A stretch of 64,000 nt of DNA, from assembly GCA_014655195.1 (NCBI GenBank), contig BNBH01000015.1:1-64000 (forward strand). The letters run 5' to 3'. This DNA comes from Streptomyces cellulosae. Its GTDB lineage: Bacteria > Actinomycetota > Actinomycetes > Streptomycetales > Streptomycetaceae. The notes under the pieces are model-generated. The model did no database searches, was not told the DNA's origin, and saw only the letters and a list, made by a program, of their open reading frames with translations. This document shows, piece by piece, positions 6,197-14,692 of this stretch; within the stretch, counting starts at the first letter, position 1, and each line of letters begins with the position of its first letter. The position numbers were made by a program, and so were the translations under genes.

Positions 6197-8739
6197 CAGC
6201 GGGTCACCGCCGTGCCGTCGGCGCCGGTGGCGCCCCGGGTGTAGCGGGGGTGGATCAGGCCGACGCAGGTGTAGGGCAGGTCGGCGACCTCCTCCACGGG
6301 GACGCCCCGCTGCTCGGCGAGGAGCCGGACGTGGTCGAGGTCGCTTCCGGCCCCGGCGCGGGCGAGCACCTTCCAGGGCACGCGGCGCAGCAGCACGCGG
6401 GTGGTCTCGCCGACGCCGGGCTTGACGAGGTTCACGTCGTGGATGCCGTACTCCTCGCTGATGCGTTCCACGGCGGCCCAGCCCTCCCAGGTGGGCGTGC
6501 GGTCGGCGGCGAGGAGGTCCTTGGCCTCGGCGCAGGCGGCCTCGGTGACCTCCTCGAAGCGGGCGGAGACGGCGTCCAGGAAGGCCACGGACAGGTCGGC
6601 GTCGGCGAGTTCGCGGTAGTACTTGGCGCCGTGGTAGTCGTCGGGGCCGACCAGGTCGGCGCGGAGGACGGTGCGTGAGATCAGGCCGGAGACCGTGGAG
6701 TTGAGGCAGGCGGAGGGGATCAGGTAGTCCTCGCGGGTGCCGTAGGTGCGGACGCAGGAGCCGGGGTCGGCGAGGACGGCGATCTCCGGGTCGAAGCCGG
6801 AGACGCCGTAGGTCTTCTCGAACTTCTCGACGGCCTGGGCGAGTTCGCGGGTGATGGCGCCCTTGCCGGTCCAGCCGTCGACGAACACCACGTCGCGCGG
6901 GTCGTGGTGGGCGGCCAGCCGGCGCAGGGCGTTGGCGTCGATGCCGCGGCCGCGGACGATGGAGACGGCGTAGTGCGGCAGGTCGAGGCCGTGGCGGTGC
7001 TGGGCCCAGCGGCGCATCAGGATGCCGACCGGGGTGCCGGCGCGGGCCAGCGACACCAGAACCGGGCGGGGCGACCGCTCGGCGAGGACGGTCTCGGTGA
7101 CCACGCCGACGGCGTGCGCCAGGCGGGCGGACGAGGCGTCCAGGGCGTTGTGGAAGAGCTGCTGGTACTGCTCGCTGGGCTGGTACTCCACGGGCAGCGA
7201 CTCGGCGTAGTGGGCGCCGCCGCTCTGGATGGCCTCCTCGCGCTCCTCGGTCGGCGCCTCCAGCGTCACGTCCGAGAGGTCCTGGAGCAGCCAGCCGACC
7301 TCCTCGGGCGCGTACGAGGAGAAGGCGGGGCCGCGGAGGGGCTCGGGCAGCATGGTGGCGGGCCTTTCGGGGGCGTCCTGGGCGGCGCCGGCGGGTACGG
7401 CCGGCACGTACGACGGTACGACGGCCAGGAGGACGTGCGGGGTGTGTTCGGCGAGCCGGGCGAGCAGGCCGTCGGGGGCGTGCAGCGCGGGGGTGTCGGC
7501 GACGGAGTCGACGACGGCGACCACGGCGTCGAAGCCGGCGCCGGCGACGTTGTAGGCGTAGCGCTCGCCGGGGCCGTCGGCGGGGTCGTCGTGGGCGGGG
7601 AAGACGAGGCGGGTGCGGATGGCGTAGCCGGGGTCGTCGACCGCGAGGACGGGTGAGCGGGTGGTGGTGCTGTAGCGCACCTCGGCGGAGGTGGTGCGCT
7701 CCAGCTCCGTCGCGAGGCGCAGGGGGGCGTACATCAGTTCCTCGAAGCCGAGGATCAGGACGCGGTGTGCGTTGTCGGGGAGGGCGGTGGCTATTCGGGC
7801 CGCCATGGCGGGGAGGACGGCTTCCAGCCGGGTGCGGTGGGTCGGTGTGAAGCCGTGGCGGCCGCCGTCGGGGAGGCCGCCGGGCCAGCGCAGGTCCACC
7901 CGGGTGATGCGGTTCGACGGCGGCTGCGGGTCGGTGGGGGCTTGTCGCGCGGTTCCCCGCGCCCCTGAGGGCGCGGTACCCGAGACGCCCTCAAGGGGCG
8001 CGGGGAACTGCGCGCCCGGCCCCGGCTGCGCCTTGGCCGACTCATGTTCCGCCACCAGCGCCTGCCCCTTCTCCAGGACGCCGTCAGGCAGCCGCACCGT
8101 GCCCGACGCGGCCGTCACCAGGTCGATCCGGGCCCCGATCTCCCGGGCGAACCCCTCGAGCCGCCCGGCGTCGGCCGCCGACCGCATGTCGACCAGGGCG
8201 ACGACGACGTACCGCTCCCGCGGGTACCGCGCGTGAAGATCGCGCACGGTGTTCAGCACCGTGTTCCCCGTGGAGAACTCGTCGTCGACCAGCACCAGCG
8301 GCCCGTCCCCGGCGAGCAGGGACGGGTCCTCCGGCAGCAGCAGGTGGGAGGTGGCGTGCGAGTGGGACTCCTCGAAGCCGCCGGCGGTGGCGACGCCGGC
8401 GACCGGCCGGCGCGTGGAGTGCAGATAGGGCGCGGCGCCCAGGCCGTCGGCGACGGAGTGGCCGAGACCGGTGGCGGTCTCGGCGTACCCGAGCACGACG
8501 GCGCGGGCGGCCGCCGCGTCGCCCAGCAGCTCCCGGACGCGGCGGCCGAGCTCGACGCCGTGCCCGTACACCACGGAGGGCGCCTGGGGCACGTGCTTGC
8601 CGAGGACGTTCGACACGAGCAGGTGGGCCCGCTTGGGGTTGCGCCGCAGCGCCAGCCCCAGCATCCCGCGCAGCCGTTCGTCGCCGGCCAGCTCGACGCC
8701 GAGCCGCTCGGCGACCCAGGTGCCGGACCAGGTGTTCAC
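6196..8739 (-). CDS. fusion: PRTase-TRSP plus StiP/PELOTA phosphoribosyltransferase
   Basis: One uninterrupted frame of 847 residues. Residues 1-240 are an orotate-PRTase-like domain with PRPP motif LVLVDDEFSTGNT (149-160). Residues 275-445 match the TRSP domain. Residues 463-740 match the StiP/PRTase_1 family with motif VVFVDGWTGKG (617-626). Residues 755-835 resemble the PELOTA RNA-binding domain. From memory, the PRTase-TRSP and StiP parts are usually separate neighbouring genes in Ter operons; here no stop separates them. An internal ATG (codon 463) keeps a GAAAGG ribosome binding site, so StiP may also be made alone. GTG 8739 has GGGAGAG upstream. A GTG at 8835 overlapping the HpcH stop is an alternative start that adds 32 residues. 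A repeat element encodes the 242-269 linker. Confidence 0.8.
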   Translation of the reverse strand: MNTWSGTWVAERLGVELAGDERLRGMLGLALRRNPKRAHLLVSNVLGKHVPQAPSVVYGHGVELGRRVRELLGDAAAARAVVLGYAETATGLGHSVADGLGAAPYLHSTRRPVAGVATAGGFEESHSHATSHLLLPEDPSLLAGDGPLVLVDDEFSTGNTVLNTVRDLHARYPRERYVVVALVDMRSAADAGRLEGFAREIGARIDLVTAASGTVRLPDGVLEKGQALVAEHESAKAQPGPGAQFPAPLEGVSGTAPSGARGTARQAPTDPQPPSNRITRVDLRWPGGLPDGGRHGFTPTHRTRLEAVLPAMAARIATALPDNAHRVLILGFEELMYAPLRLATELERTTSAEVRYSTTTRSPVLAVDDPGYAIRTRLVFPAHDDPADGPGERYAYNVAGAGFDAVVAVVDSVADTPALHAPDGLLARLAEHTPHVLLAVVPSYVPAVPAGAAQDAPERPATMLPEPLRGPAFSSYAPEEVGWLLQDLSDVTLEAPTEEREEAIQSGGAHYAESLPVEYQPSEQYQQLFHNALDASSARLAHAVGVVTETVLAERSPRPVLVSLARAGTPVGILMRRWAQHRHGLDLPHYAVSIVRGRGIDANALRRLAAHHDPRDVVFVDGWTGKGAITRELAQAVEKFEKTYGVSGFDPEIAVLADPGSCVRTYGTREDYLIPSACLNSTVSGLISRTVLRADLVGPDDYHGAKYYRELADADLSVAFLDAVSARFEEVTEAACAEAKDLLAADRTPTWEGWAAVERISEEYGIHDVNLVKPGVGETTRVLLRRVPWKVLARAGAGSDLDHVRLLAEQRGVPVEEVADLPYTCVGLIHPRYTRGATGADGTAVTR
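7351..7368 (-). promoter_or_regulatory. internal ribosome binding site and ATG for the StiP half
   Basis: On the minus strand GAAAGG (7368-7363) precedes an in-frame ATG (7353-7351) by nine bases, exactly where the StiP-family sequence MLPEPLRGPAFSSY begins. This looks like the remnant, or still active, start of a formerly separate gene inside the fused frame. Confidence 0.5.
7932..8015. repeat. dispersed inverted-repeat element inside a coding region
   Basis: The left arm CGCGCGGTTCCCCGCGCCCCT (7946-7966) and the right arm (7994-8014) are inverted copies matching at 20 of 21 positions. The 35 bases at 7932-7966 are identical to 41043-41077 in the intergenic space after fabF. Related copies lie near 18921, 24171, 45391 and 48059. 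All other copies in this window are between genes; this one is in frame within the PRTase fusion and encodes a proline/glycine/alanine linker. Confidence 0.85.
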
Positions 8740-8831
8740 TCTTGTTCTCTCCCTCTCGGTGACTCCACCGAACGCCTCGAACGCCTCACCCGCTCCTCCG
8801 GATGCCTCACTCGCTTCGCCGAAGGCCCCGC

Positions 8832-9998
8832 TCACTCGGCCAGGCCGGCCGCGAGCAGTTCGACGAAGCCGATGTCCTCGTTGGCGACGCCGAAGACCTC
8901 CGCGCGCAGCAGGGTCCGCTCCGCCCAGGCGCGGTGCGGCTTCACCTCGTTCATCTTGTTCGTGTACGCGGACCGCAGTACACCCCCGCCGTCGCGTTCC
9001 GGCCGGAGGATGTCCTGGGCGTCGCTGAACTCCTCGTGGCTGACGACGGACAGCGCGTGGACGGGCAGGACGTGGGAGGGGTGGATGCAGGTCTTGCCGA
9101 GGAGGCCGTTGGCGCGGTCCAGGGAGATCTCGCGGAGCAGGCCGTCCATGGCGTGCTCGATGAGCTTCTGGCGCAGCGCCGTGGCCTCCACCTCCAGGAA
9201 GGGGCTCTGCCGCAGCTGCGGCTTGAACATGCGCTCCTGGACGCGGAAGTACTCCCAGACGGGCCCGGTCACGGTGAAGCCGGTGCCGTCGGCGCGGCCG
9301 AGCATGTTCACCACGTCGGAGATCACGGAGGCGACGACCTGGATGTCGTACGCGGTCATGTCGGGGCCGCGGCGCAGCCCGTAGGAGGAGCAGAAGTCGG
9401 TGACGCCCAGGCGCAGGGCGAGCACGCGGTCGCGGTACTTGTCGACGGCGCGGAAGATGCCCTCGAGGGTCTCGACGCGGCTCTCGCGGTAGAGCAGCTC
9501 GGGCGACTCCAGCACCGGCATGGCGAAGAGCCGGCGGCCGGAGGCGGACTCGGCGGCGGTGAGGGCCTCCAGGAACGGCAGGCCGCGCTCGGCGGTGAAC
9601 TTGGGCAGCACGAATCCGGACAGCACCGCGACGGCGGGGCCCAGGCGGCGGACCAGGTCGCCGATCTGCTCCGGTTCGCGGACCCGGACGAACAGCAGCG
9701 GCAGGTCCGCGCCGGGTCGTCCGGCGAGGTCGGTGAGCTGGCGGACCAGGTTCTCCTCGCCGGCGACGACCTCGGCGTCGCTGATGGAGTCCTCCAGGCA
9801 CAGCACCATGGAGACGACGCCGCGGGCGCCCTGCTTGAGGACGTCGTCGGCGAGCCGGGGCCGGGTGGCGGGGCTGTAGAGCGTGGCGCCGAGCGCCGCC
9901 GACAGCACCCGGGCCGGGGAGCCGGCGGTGAACTCGCACGGCTCCCGGTAGAAAAGACGTTCCCGCACCTCAGGGGCGACGTGCCCGAAATGACGCAT
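8832..9998 (-). CDS. HpcH/HpaI (citrate-lyase-like) aldolase of the Ter operon
   Basis: A 388-residue cytosolic TIM-barrel protein of the HpcH/HpaI/CitE superfamily. The motif SMVLCLEDSI (about residues 60-70) carries the acidic metal or substrate ligands, LPLLFVRVREP follows, and AMPVLESPELLY carries the second acidic ligand. Homologues in Ter operons are predicted C-C lyases of the nucleoside-like metabolite pathway. GGGGGAG lies four bases before ATG 9998. It is the first gene of a minus-strand operon that runs through the PRTase-StiP fusion to the HAD phosphatase, and it is divergent from the TerD gene at 10172 across 173 bases that must hold both promoters. Confidence 0.9.
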   Translation of the reverse strand: MRHFGHVAPEVRERLFYREPCEFTAGSPARVLSAALGATLYSPATRPRLADDVLKQGARGVVSMVLCLEDSISDAEVVAGEENLVRQLTDLAGRPGADLPLLFVRVREPEQIGDLVRRLGPAVAVLSGFVLPKFTAERGLPFLEALTAAESASGRRLFAMPVLESPELLYRESRVETLEGIFRAVDKYRDRVLALRLGVTDFCSSYGLRRGPDMTAYDIQVVASVISDVVNMLGRADGTGFTVTGPVWEYFRVQERMFKPQLRQSPFLEVEATALRQKLIEHAMDGLLREISLDRANGLLGKTCIHPSHVLPVHALSVVSHEEFSDAQDILRPERDGGGVLRSAYTNKMNEVKPHRAWAERTLLRAEVFGVANEDIGFVELLAAGLAE

Positions 9999-10171
9999 TG
10001 AACTCCCCCGTGGCTGTAGTGGACTCTGTGGAGTGCCGAAAGGTGGCCGGTAATAGTACGTAGAAGTCCGTATCGGCGGTTCCCACCGGGCATGAACTTC
10101 AGGTAACCCCGTGATGGCGGAGCCAACCCCCCGCATTGTCGTGACCAGGACCGAGAAGGCAGGATGACGGC

Positions 10172-11143
10172 ATGACGCACGCGATGCTGAAGGGGTCGAA
10201 CGTTCCTCTCGAGGCCACCACGGTACGCGCCGTGCTGCGCTGGTCGCCCGGGCAGGGGGTGCCGGACGTGGACGCCTCCGCGCTGCTCCTCGGTCTCGAC
10301 GGCCGTGTGCGCTCCGACGAGGACTTCGTCTTCTACAACCAGCCCCGGCACCCGTCCGGGAAGGTGTGGCGGCTCGGCAAGAAGCGCATCGCCGAGGCCC
10401 TGACCGACACGATCCAGACAGATCTCACCGGTGTCGAGTCCGGTGTCGGCCGGATTCTGCTCGTCGCGTCGGCCGACGGGGTGACCTTCGACCGCGTACA
10501 GGCGCTGCGCATCCTGCTCTACGACGCGCAGAACCCGGACGGCGAGGCGCTGGCGTACTTCGACGTGAAGCCGGAGACGGGCCAGGAGACCGCGCTGATC
10601 TGCGGCGAGCTGTACCGGCGCGGGGAGGGCTGGAAGTTCCGCGCGCTCGGCGAGGGCTACTCGAACGGCCTGAAGGGCCTGGCGACCGACTTCGGCATCT
10701 CGGTGGACGAGTCGGAGGCCGCCGAGGAGCCGGACGCCTCCGCCGCCCCGGGCACGCCCGAGCCGCCCGCGCAGACGCCCCCGCAGACGCCCGAGCCGGT
10801 CTCGCCCGAGGCGGTGACCCAGGCGCACGCCCCGGCGGCGCCCGCGGCCCCGGAGGTGTCCCGCCCACTGCCGCCCGAGCAGCCGCCCTCCGGGGTGCCC
10901 ACGCAGCCCGCGTACGGCTACCCGCCGCAGCAGCCCACCGCCGCCCCGCCCGCGGCCGCGCAGCCCGCCTACGGCTACCCGCACCCGACGAGCGCGCCGG
11001 CGTACGGCTATCCGGCGCCCGCGCCCGCCACGGCGGCGGCCCAGGCGGCGCAGGACCGGTACGGCTTCCCGCCGCCGGCCACGGGCGCGCCCGACCCGGA
11101 CTTCCGGCTGCCGCCGCAGGGGCCGCAGTTCATCGGACGCTGA
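10172..11143 (+). CDS. TerD-domain protein with proline-rich AYGYP-repeat tail
   Basis: 323 residues. Residues 1-180 form a TerD domain (MLKGSNVPL start, VPDVDASALLLG, FVFYNQ, GELYRRGEGWKFRALGEGY, LATDFGI). The block NLTGEGEGDDE that gives classical TerD its calcium site is missing; the corresponding stretch reads KVWRLGKKRIAEALTDTI. Residues about 185-323 are a disordered tail rich in P, A, Q and Y with five AYGYP or YGFP-like repeats. Such tails are common on Ter-linked and septal or secretion proteins in actinobacteria and may bind SH3-like or WW-like partners (inference). It is divergent from the HpcH gene. Confidence 0.9.
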   Translation: MTHAMLKGSNVPLEATTVRAVLRWSPGQGVPDVDASALLLGLDGRVRSDEDFVFYNQPRHPSGKVWRLGKKRIAEALTDTIQTDLTGVESGVGRILLVASADGVTFDRVQALRILLYDAQNPDGEALAYFDVKPETGQETALICGELYRRGEGWKFRALGEGYSNGLKGLATDFGISVDESEAAEEPDASAAPGTPEPPAQTPPQTPEPVSPEAVTQAHAPAAPAAPEVSRPLPPEQPPSGVPTQPAYGYPPQQPTAAPPAAAQPAYGYPHPTSAPAYGYPAPAPATAAAQAAQDRYGFPPPATGAPDPDFRLPPQGPQFIGR

Positions 11144-11215
11144 ACAGGACGGCCCTGGACAGGACGCCTCCGACAGGACGACGCCGCACACGACAGCACC
11201 CGGGCCGGCCGCTGC

Positions 11216-11953
11216 TCAGCGGTCGGCCTTGGTCTTGAAGCCCCGGCCCCACTGCAGCCCCCAGCCGTACAGCCGGTCCAGCTCGGCCTGGAAGCCGTAG
11301 ACGAACCGCACCTCGCGCCGCACGACGATCTCGTTCTTCACGTTCTCGATCAGCACCACCGCGCAGGACCGGGCCTGCGGCTGGCGTTCGTCGAGGGAGA
11401 TCTCGATGCGCGGGCCGTTGCTCGGGTAGAGCGTGACGACGGCCTTGGTGCGGTCGAAGGCGGGGGTCTGGTCGTAGATGTAGGCGAAGACCAGCAGGCG
11501 TTTGATGTTCTCCCGCTGGTCGAGGTTGACGTAGATCGTCTCGCCGGAGGCGGAGCCGAACCGGTCGTCGCCGCTGAGCTTCACGTACGGCGGGCCGTTG
11601 ACGTCGCCGAGGTAGCCGCCGAGGGGCTGCACCACGCCCTTGGTGCCGTCCTGCAACTCGTACAGGCAGCCCAGGTCGAGGTCGACGTTGACCATGGACT
11701 GGCTGTGCCCGACGACCTCCGGCGGCTTGAGCGCCTTGAACGGGTGGCGCAGCAGCGACTCCCGCTGCGGGCCGCCCAGGTCGGAGGTGCGCATCCGCCA
11801 GCTCAGGTTGATCCGCAGATGGCCGGTGGCCGCGCCCTGCTTGGTCAGCGACACCTGGCCGTGCCGCTTGGTCAGCTCGATGGCATTGGTGGCCGCGTTG
11901 CCGGAGTCGAAGTCGTTGTTCCGGCCGCGCCACAGTCCGTCCAGTAAACCCAT
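11216..11953 (-). CDS. TerA-like tellurium-resistance family protein
   Basis: 245 residues, soluble. It opens MGLLDGLWRGR and contains a beta-sandwich related to TerD/TerA (VNVDLDLGCLYEL in place of the TerD DFDLDASAL block; then GDDRFGSASGETIYVNLD and LLVFAYIYDQTPAF). The length is shorter than enterobacterial TerA (about 380), as is usual for actinobacterial members. A GGGGCGGGA stretch precedes ATG 11953. It lies downstream of terC on the same strand but is separated by a strong hairpin, so it is probably its own unit. The likely role is a cytoplasmic, membrane-associated stress or metal sensor working with TerC and TerD. Confidence 0.85.
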   Translation of the reverse strand: MGLLDGLWRGRNNDFDSGNAATNAIELTKRHGQVSLTKQGAATGHLRINLSWRMRTSDLGGPQRESLLRHPFKALKPPEVVGHSQSMVNVDLDLGCLYELQDGTKGVVQPLGGYLGDVNGPPYVKLSGDDRFGSASGETIYVNLDQRENIKRLLVFAYIYDQTPAFDRTKAVVTLYPSNGPRIEISLDERQPQARSCAVVLIENVKNEIVVRREVRFVYGFQAELDRLYGWGLQWGRGFKTKADR

Positions 11954-12019
11954 TCCCGCCCCAAGTCCACTCGTCGAACCCCCGCCGGTGGCCGCGGGGC
12001 GCCGGTGCGCCGCACGGCC

Positions 12020-12062
12020 GACGGGGCGGCCTGCGAGGACTGCTCCTCGTGGCCGCCCCGTC
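12020..12062 (-). terminator. nested hairpin terminator after terC
   Basis: A 12-bp stem GACGGGGCGGCC/GGCCGCCCCGTC encloses a second 6-bp hairpin (CGAGGA/TCCTCG). It starts 27 bases after the terC stop and separates terC from the terA-like gene. Confidence 0.8.
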
Positions 12063-12088
12063 GAGAGCGTTCCTCACCCGGAGGGCTG

Positions 12089-13228
12089 TCACACCCCGGA
12101 CGAGACCTCGGTCTTCTCGCCCGCCTGTGCCTCGGCCTCCGCGATGCGCTTGTTGCGGCGCACGGAGGACCAGAAGGAGGCGCCGATCAGGACGACGCCG
12201 ATGAGACCGGTGATGATCTCGTTGATCTCGTACTGGATGGTGACGAGCAGGATCATCGCCAGGGCGCCGATCGCGTAGTGCGCGCCGTGCTCCAGGTACA
12301 CGTAGTCGTCCAGGGTGCCCTGGCGGACCAGGTAGACCGTGAGCGACCGGACGTACATGGCGCCGATGCCGAGGCCGAGCGCCATGAGGACGATGTCGTT
12401 GGTGATGGCGAAGGCGCCGATGACGCCGTCGAAGGAGAAGGACGCGTCCAGGACCTCGAGGTAGAGGAACATGAAGAACGCGGCCTTGCCGGCCAGGGCG
12501 ATCGCCGACTTGGGCTTGCCCTCGCGTGCGGCCTTCTCCTCCTCCTCGTGTTCGTGCTCCTCCTCCTCTTCGAGCTTGTCCTCGAAGTAGCCGGAGAGTC
12601 CGCCCACGATCATGTAGGTGATCAGACCGGCGATGCCGGCCAGCAGGACGGTCTCCGCCTTGTCCACGTGCGTCCCGCCGTGCTGGTGGGCGTGGGTGGC
12701 GAAGGTCATGGCGGAGATCAGCAGGACGATCAGCGCGATGCAGACCGACAGCATGTCGACCTTGCCGAGCTTGGCCAGCGGCCGCTCGAGCCAGGCCAGC
12801 CACTTGATCTCCCGGTCCTCGAAGATGAAGTCGAGGAAGATCATGAGCAGGAACATGCCGCCGAAGGCCGCGATGGCCGGGTGGGCGTCGGTGACGAGCT
12901 CCTGGTAACGGTCCTTGTCGCTGAGCGCGAGGTCGACCGCCTCGATCGGACCGAGCTGTGCGCTGATCGCGACGATGACGACGGGGAAGACCAGCCGCAT
13001 GCCGAAGACGGCGATCAGGATGCCGATGGTGAGGAAGATCTTCTGCCAGAAGGCATTCATCTTCTTCAGGATTCCGGCGTTGACCACCGCGTTGTCGAAG
13101 GACAGCGAAATCTCGAGGATCGAGAGGATCGCCACGATTCCGAAGGCGGTCCACCCCCCGAAGAGGAATGCTGCGACCAGGCCGAGCGCGGTCACCGCGA
13201 ACGACCAGCCGAAGGTTTTCAGAACCAC
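12089..13228 (-). CDS. TerC-related integral membrane protein (DUF475)
   Basis: A 379-residue polytopic membrane protein of the TerC/DUF475 family with about 8-9 membrane helices. Conserved acidic and asparagine residues within the helices (ISLSFDNAVVNAG near residue 45; DASFSFDGVIGAFAITND near residue 260) are the family's probable metal-binding motifs. A cytoplasmic loop at about 215-235 is extremely acidic with a histidine (EEEEEHEHEEEE). TerC proteins are linked to metal (Mn) export and to recruiting TerD proteins at the membrane. GTG 13228 follows GGGGTAG closely. It lies 48 bases downstream of a terD gene on the same strand, so co-transcription is likely. Confidence 0.9.
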   Translation of the reverse strand: MVLKTFGWSFAVTALGLVAAFLFGGWTAFGIVAILSILEISLSFDNAVVNAGILKKMNAFWQKIFLTIGILIAVFGMRLVFPVVIVAISAQLGPIEAVDLALSDKDRYQELVTDAHPAIAAFGGMFLLMIFLDFIFEDREIKWLAWLERPLAKLGKVDMLSVCIALIVLLISAMTFATHAHQHGGTHVDKAETVLLAGIAGLITYMIVGGLSGYFEDKLEEEEEHEHEEEEKAAREGKPKSAIALAGKAAFFMFLYLEVLDASFSFDGVIGAFAITNDIVLMALGLGIGAMYVRSLTVYLVRQGTLDDYVYLEHGAHYAIGALAMILLVTIQYEINEIITGLIGVVLIGASFWSSVRRNKRIAEAEAQAGEKTEVSSGV

Positions 13229-13276
13229 TGGCTACCCCATGTGTGTGTACGGGTCTCCCCCGCCGCCGTGGCGGCT

Positions 13277-13852
13277 TTACGAAACGTTGACCCCGAAGTC
13301 TAGAGCGATGCCCCGCAGGCCCGACGCGTACCCCTGCCCTACTGCACGGAACTTCCACTCACCCTGGTAGCGGTAGAGCTCGCCGAAGATCATCGCCGTC
13401 TCCGTGGAGGCGTCCTCGCTGAGGTCGTAGCGGGCGAGTTCCTGGCCGTCCGCCTGGTTCACCACGCGGATGAAGGCGTTGCTGACCTGCCCGAAGGTCT
13501 GGCCGCGCTCGTCGGCCATGTGGATGGACACCGGGAACACGATCTTGTCGCACTGCTGCGGAACCTTGGCCAGGTCCACCAGCAGGGACTCGTCGTCACC
13601 CTCACCCTCGCCGGTGAGGTTGTCACCGGTGTGCTCCACGGAGCCGTCGGGGCTCTTGAGCTGGTTGTAGAAGACGAACCACTCGTCCCCCATGACCCGG
13701 CCGCCGCTGCACATCAGCGCACTGGCGTCGAGGTCGAAGTCGGCGCCCGTGGTGGAGCGCGCGTCCCAGCCGAGCCCGACCATCACCTGCGTGAGGTTGG
13801 GTGCGGCCTTGGACAGGGAGACGTTCCCCCCTTTGGCGAGCGTGACGCCCAT
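13277..13852 (-). CDS. TerD family calcium-binding stress protein
   Basis: A 191-residue canonical TerD. It begins MGVTLAKGGNVSLSK, carries DFDLDASALMC and the calcium-binding block DNLTGEGEGDDE, and ends with GELYRYQGEWKFRAVGQGYASGLRGIALDFGVNV. TerD proteins are soluble beta-sandwiches that bind two Ca ions and respond to tellurite, oxidative and metal stress; in Streptomyces they have also been tied to differentiation and calcium homeostasis. GGAGGGGG lies about ten bases before ATG 13852. It is a close paralogue of the next gene (14004-14579), presumably a tandem duplication, and probably forms a unit with terC. Confidence 0.95.
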   Translation of the reverse strand: MGVTLAKGGNVSLSKAAPNLTQVMVGLGWDARSTTGADFDLDASALMCSGGRVMGDEWFVFYNQLKSPDGSVEHTGDNLTGEGEGDDESLLVDLAKVPQQCDKIVFPVSIHMADERGQTFGQVSNAFIRVVNQADGQELARYDLSEDASTETAMIFGELYRYQGEWKFRAVGQGYASGLRGIALDFGVNVS

Positions 13853-13916
13853 GATGCTGGTCCCCCTCCGGGTGGTGTTTCCAGGTGGTCCTGCACTCCC
13901 CCGCGAGGGGGCGTCC

Positions 13917-13951
13917 CCGGGCGCCGCACGCGGCGGGCGCGCGGCGCCCGG
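13917..13951 (-). terminator. hairpin between the two terD genes
   Basis: An 11-bp stem CCGGGCGCCGC/GCGGCGCCCGG with a 13-base loop, about 50 bases after the stop of the upstream terD paralogue. It suggests that the two terD genes are separate transcripts or that read-through is attenuated. Confidence 0.6.
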
Positions 13952-14003
13952 GCGGTGGCCGTACGGGACGGCCGCTCGGGTCTGTACCCGGGACGTGCCC
14001 GGC

Positions 14004-14579
14004 TCAGACGTTCACGCCGAAGTCCTGCGCGATGCCGCGCAGGCCGGAGGCGTAGCCCTGGCCGATGGCGCGGAACTTCCACTCCGCGCCGTGACGGTAG
14101 AGCTCGCCGAAGACCATGGCGGTCTCGGTCGAGGCGTCCTCCGACAGGTCGTAACGGGCGATCTCGGCGCCGCCGGCCTGGTTGACGACGCGGATGAACG
14201 CGTTGCGCACCTGGCCGAAGGACTGCTGGCGGTTCTCGGCGTCGTAGATGGAGACCGGGAAGACGATCTTCTCCACGTCGGCCGGGACGGCGGCCAGGTT
14301 GACCTTGATCTGCTCGTCGTCGCCCTCGCCCTCACCGGTGAGGTTGTCACCGGTGTGCTCGACGGAGCCGTCGGGGCTCTTGAGGTTGTTGAAGAAGACG
14401 AAGTGCTGGTCGCTGGCGACCTTGCCCGAGCTGTTCAGCAGGAGGGCGCTGGCATCCAGGTCGAAGTCGGTGCCGGTCGTGGTGCGGACGTCCCACCCCA
14501 GTCCGACGATGACCGCGGTCAGGCCCGGCGCCTCCTTGCTCAGCGATACGTTGCCGCCCTTGCTGAGGCTGACTCCCAC
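14004..14579 (-). CDS. TerD family calcium-binding stress protein (paralogue)
   Basis: A 191-residue canonical TerD, very similar to its neighbour: MGVSLSKGGNVSLSKE, DFDLDASALLL, DNLTGEGEGDDE, then GQGYASGLRGIAQDFGVNV. The start is the GTG at 14579, decided by GGGAGGA just upstream and by the family N-terminus; the frame remains open for 15 more codons but without conservation. It is the first Ter gene after the peroxiredoxin gene on the same strand. The two TerD copies differ mainly in surface loops, consistent with a duplication that preceded divergence of partners. Confidence 0.95.
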   Translation of the reverse strand: MGVSLSKGGNVSLSKEAPGLTAVIVGLGWDVRTTTGTDFDLDASALLLNSSGKVASDQHFVFFNNLKSPDGSVEHTGDNLTGEGEGDDEQIKVNLAAVPADVEKIVFPVSIYDAENRQQSFGQVRNAFIRVVNQAGGAEIARYDLSEDASTETAMVFGELYRHGAEWKFRAIGQGYASGLRGIAQDFGVNV

Positions 14580-14692
14580 GAGTCCTCCCTTGGTGTCCCG
14601 GGGGCGGGATGCCCCGTTGTGCATGGATGTCGGATCAACGAGTCGATCCTAGTGACGGGTTCCCCGGACCCGCAGGCCCTGGGGACGGACGT

